Part shown: piece after piece, positions 62,517 through 64,000 of the stretch
Numbering within the stretch: position 1 is the stretch's first letter
How the letters are laid out: the number at the start of each line of letters is the position of its first letter
Program-made: the position numbers and the translations under genes
The notes under the pieces: model-generated
The model's input: the letters and a program-made list of their open reading frames with translations, nothing else
What the model was told of the DNA's origin: nothing
Database searches by the model: none
DNA from: Bacillus sp. J37
GTDB taxonomy: Bacteria; Bacillota; Bacilli; Bacillales; Bacillaceae
DNA: 64,000 bases
Direction: 5' to 3'
Assembly: GCF_000518865.1 (NCBI RefSeq)
Contig: NZ_JAEK01000012.1
Coordinates: 1 to 64,000, forward strand

Positions 62517-63755
62517 TCACTTATGCTCGTGATGTTGCAGTAATTCACGATGTAGTAGTTGCTCAGCTTTTTTTAGAAGCTGCTTTTGTTCCTCAAGTGT
62601 ATAACCGCTAATATACTTACGGAATAAAGGATTTTTTTTCAGTGGTTCAATTACTTCATCAAATTCATCATAGCTATCGATTGTGTTTTCAAGATCTTGA
62701 TAAAAAGTCGATAGTTTTTGTGAGGATGTTCGAGGTTTAATTGTACGATCAATGATTTTAACCACCCAAACAAAATTCTCCTGATCATTTTGTTGCTCAT
62801 TCAAAACATCAAGAAGATCCTCAACAAGATCCTGGGAATTTAGTTCGGTTGCTAATTCACCTGAGTCCACAAATGAGATCGTTAAACATATCGCTTTGTT
62901 TTGTCTTTTCAGGTTCTCAACCGATCTTTCACAGGCTTGAATTAACTCAGACAGATTTCGGCATTTATTGATTGAAACATCAATCTCCTCCCATCTTATG
63001 ACTTCTGTTGGGACAAATGTATTTGTTACTTTTCCTTCTTCCATTTCAACTAAGTAACAGCCTTTTCTGCCTGTTTCCTTCCGATGACGGCCTTGTATAT
63101 TACCTGGATATGCAATAACAGGGTGTGCTTCATGCAATACCTGACGCTTATGAATATGCCCTAAAGCCCAATAGTCAAAGTCTTTACTTATTAAATCATT
63201 TATTTTAAAAGGGCAATAAACGTCATGCTCTTTGTTTCCTTCTGCAGAGCCATGCAACATACCGATGTGGAATACATTTGGATTTTCTATTTTATTGTAT
63301 TGTGACGTAATATTCTCATGTACTGCACGCTCAGGATAGCTATAACCGTATATATAGGCTGTCGGAATTTGATTTTTTATAAATTCTTTTACTTCAACTT
63401 TGCGGCTTGAAAACACATGCACATTTTCCGGCCATACCAGATCAAGCCACTTCCCGCCCATATGATCGTGATTTCCATGAATAATATAGACTTGAATATC
63501 CTTTTCAGCCAGACGTTCGAATTCTTTTTTTAATTTTAATTGGGCTTTTAAGCTTCTTTCATCTTCATCGTATAAGTCACCTGATAAAAGGATAAAATCT
63601 ACCTTTTCTTTAATCGCATATGTGATGATGTTTGAAAAGGATGTAAACGTGCTTTCTCTCACTTTTTCAAAGAGCTTTGCGGGCATATGTTTTAGTCCTA
63701 GAAAAGGGCTGTCTAAATGCAGGTCTGCAGCATGGATAAATTTTATGGCACTCAT
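62517..63755 (-). CDS. yhaO: Metallophosphoesterase DNA repair nuclease YhaO
   Basis: A 412-residue SbcD/Mre11-like nuclease. Metal-binding motifs: FIHAADLHLDSPF (Asp11, His13), LLSGDLYDEDE, YIIHGNHDHMGG, HIGMLHG and ALGHIHKRQ. The start at 63755 is behind AAAGAGG; a longer open frame has no binding site. It is first in a yhaO-yhaN operon. In B. subtilis the pair is linked to double-strand break processing. Confidence 0.92.
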   Translation of the reverse strand: MSAIKFIHAADLHLDSPFLGLKHMPAKLFEKVRESTFTSFSNIITYAIKEKVDFILLSGDLYDEDERSLKAQLKLKKEFERLAEKDIQVYIIHGNHDHMGGKWLDLVWPENVHVFSSRKVEVKEFIKNQIPTAYIYGYSYPERAVHENITSQYNKIENPNVFHIGMLHGSAEGNKEHDVYCPFKINDLISKDFDYWALGHIHKRQVLHEAHPVIAYPGNIQGRHRKETGRKGCYLVEMEEGKVTNTFVPTEVIRWEEIDVSINKCRNLSELIQACERSVENLKRQNKAICLTISFVDSGELATELNSQDLVEDLLDVLNEQQNDQENFVWVVKIIDRTIKPRTSSQKLSTFYQDLENTIDSYDEFDEVIEPLKKNPLFRKYISGYTLEEQKQLLKKAEQLLHRELLQHHEHK

Positions 63756-63915
63756 ATATACCTCTTTCTTTGTCTTCCTTTGTTTACCTTTTATTTTACC
63801 ATCTATGAAATACGAATGCACGTTCTGTCAAAAACATTATTTATTAACTTTTAACTCCTAAAATTGCAGTTTTCTTATTCTTTGTTGCTTTTCAAATAGT
63901 TTGCATTGGTACCCG

Positions 63916-64000
63916 GGTTGATTTCCGTTTCAGCTACTCGTTTTCCGCGGGCGGCCTCTTGAGCCTCCTCAGGGCTGTGCTTCGCACTTGCGGGGTCTCC
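63916..64000. repeat. GC-rich intergenic repeat, family A, copy 3 (cut by the window edge)
   Basis: GTTGATTTCCGTTTCAGCTACTCG, GAGCCTCCTCAGG and CTTGCGGGGTCTCC match a variant of the same Bacillaceae intergenic element as at 59256-59380. It continues past the window. Confidence 0.7.

Overview
The window is a low-GC Gram-positive chromosome segment, almost certainly from the family Bacillaceae (Bacillus / Metabacillus type). The evidence is the set of recognisable Bacillus-specific genes (comK, scoC/hpr, ecsABC, prsA, yhaM, yhgD-yhgE, trpP, IDEAL and YjcZ small proteins), the AGGAGG-type ribosome binding sites, frequent TTG/GTG starts and U-tailed hairpin terminators. From memory, the gene order from sipV-yhjE-yhjD-comK-yhzC through yhfN, lcfB, yhfI-yhfH, yhgE-yhgD, hemH-hemE-pbpF-hmoB, yhaA, ecsCBA, hit, serC, trpP, yhaH, scoC, yhaI, prsA, yhaL, yhaM to yhaN-yhaO follows the B. 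subtilis yha-yhj chromosome arm, with several insertions and at least one loss.

Region by region: 1-0.35 kb holds the 5' end of a class IIC group II intron directly behind the terminator of a thiolase gene. 0.35-4.8 kb: thiolase, signal peptidase sipV with yhjE, yhjD, competence regulator comK, a 42-codon unknown gene, and the IDEAL protein yhzC. 4.8-7.8 kb: glyoxylate shunt operon aceBA. 7.9-11.8 kb: Ste24-type protease yhfN, azlCD with an XRE-cupin regulator, a SIS-domain protein. 11.8-16.4 kb: N-acetylglucosamine block (nagR, nagP divergent from nagAB) with two NagR operators. 16.4-19.2 kb: a three-gene ABC importer of the COG2984 type. 19.4-21 kb: fatty acyl-CoA ligase lcfB with a perfect FadR box. 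21.3-22 kb: a cluster of three small-protein genes behind a cre-like site. 22.1-24.4 kb: yhfI, yhfH and a LacI-type regulator. 24.5-26.8 kb: an unusual fusion of an Amt ammonium channel to a chemoreceptor signalling domain. 27-30.6 kb: yhgE-yhgD and a membrane protein. 30.7-37.5 kb: amidase, hemH, hemE (no hemY here), pbpF, hmoB. 37.8-46.6 kb: membrane carrier, Gfo/Idh/MocA oxidoreductase, aldo/keto reductase, a GntR-ABC operon, a PAP2 phosphatase, an M20 amidohydrolase. 46.7-50.6 kb: ecsABC and hit, separated by a roughly 520-bp array of repeated units. 50.8-64 kb: serC, trpP, yhaH, scoC, yhaI, small spore-type proteins, prsA, yhaL, yhaM, yhaN, yhaO.

Functionally the window is mostly housekeeping and stationary-phase physiology: secretion and proteolysis (sipV, prsA, ecs, yhfN), the shift to fatty-acid and acetate use (lcfB, thiolase, aceBA), amino-sugar use (nag), heme metabolism, and transition-state control (scoC, comK). 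The points most worth a second look are the Amt-chemoreceptor fusion, the unexplained repeat array between ecsA and hit, the small-protein cluster at 21.3-22.0 kb, three families of dispersed intergenic repeats (one supplying the stop codon of ecsC), and the group IIC intron. All functional names rest on recalled family features; no database search was run.
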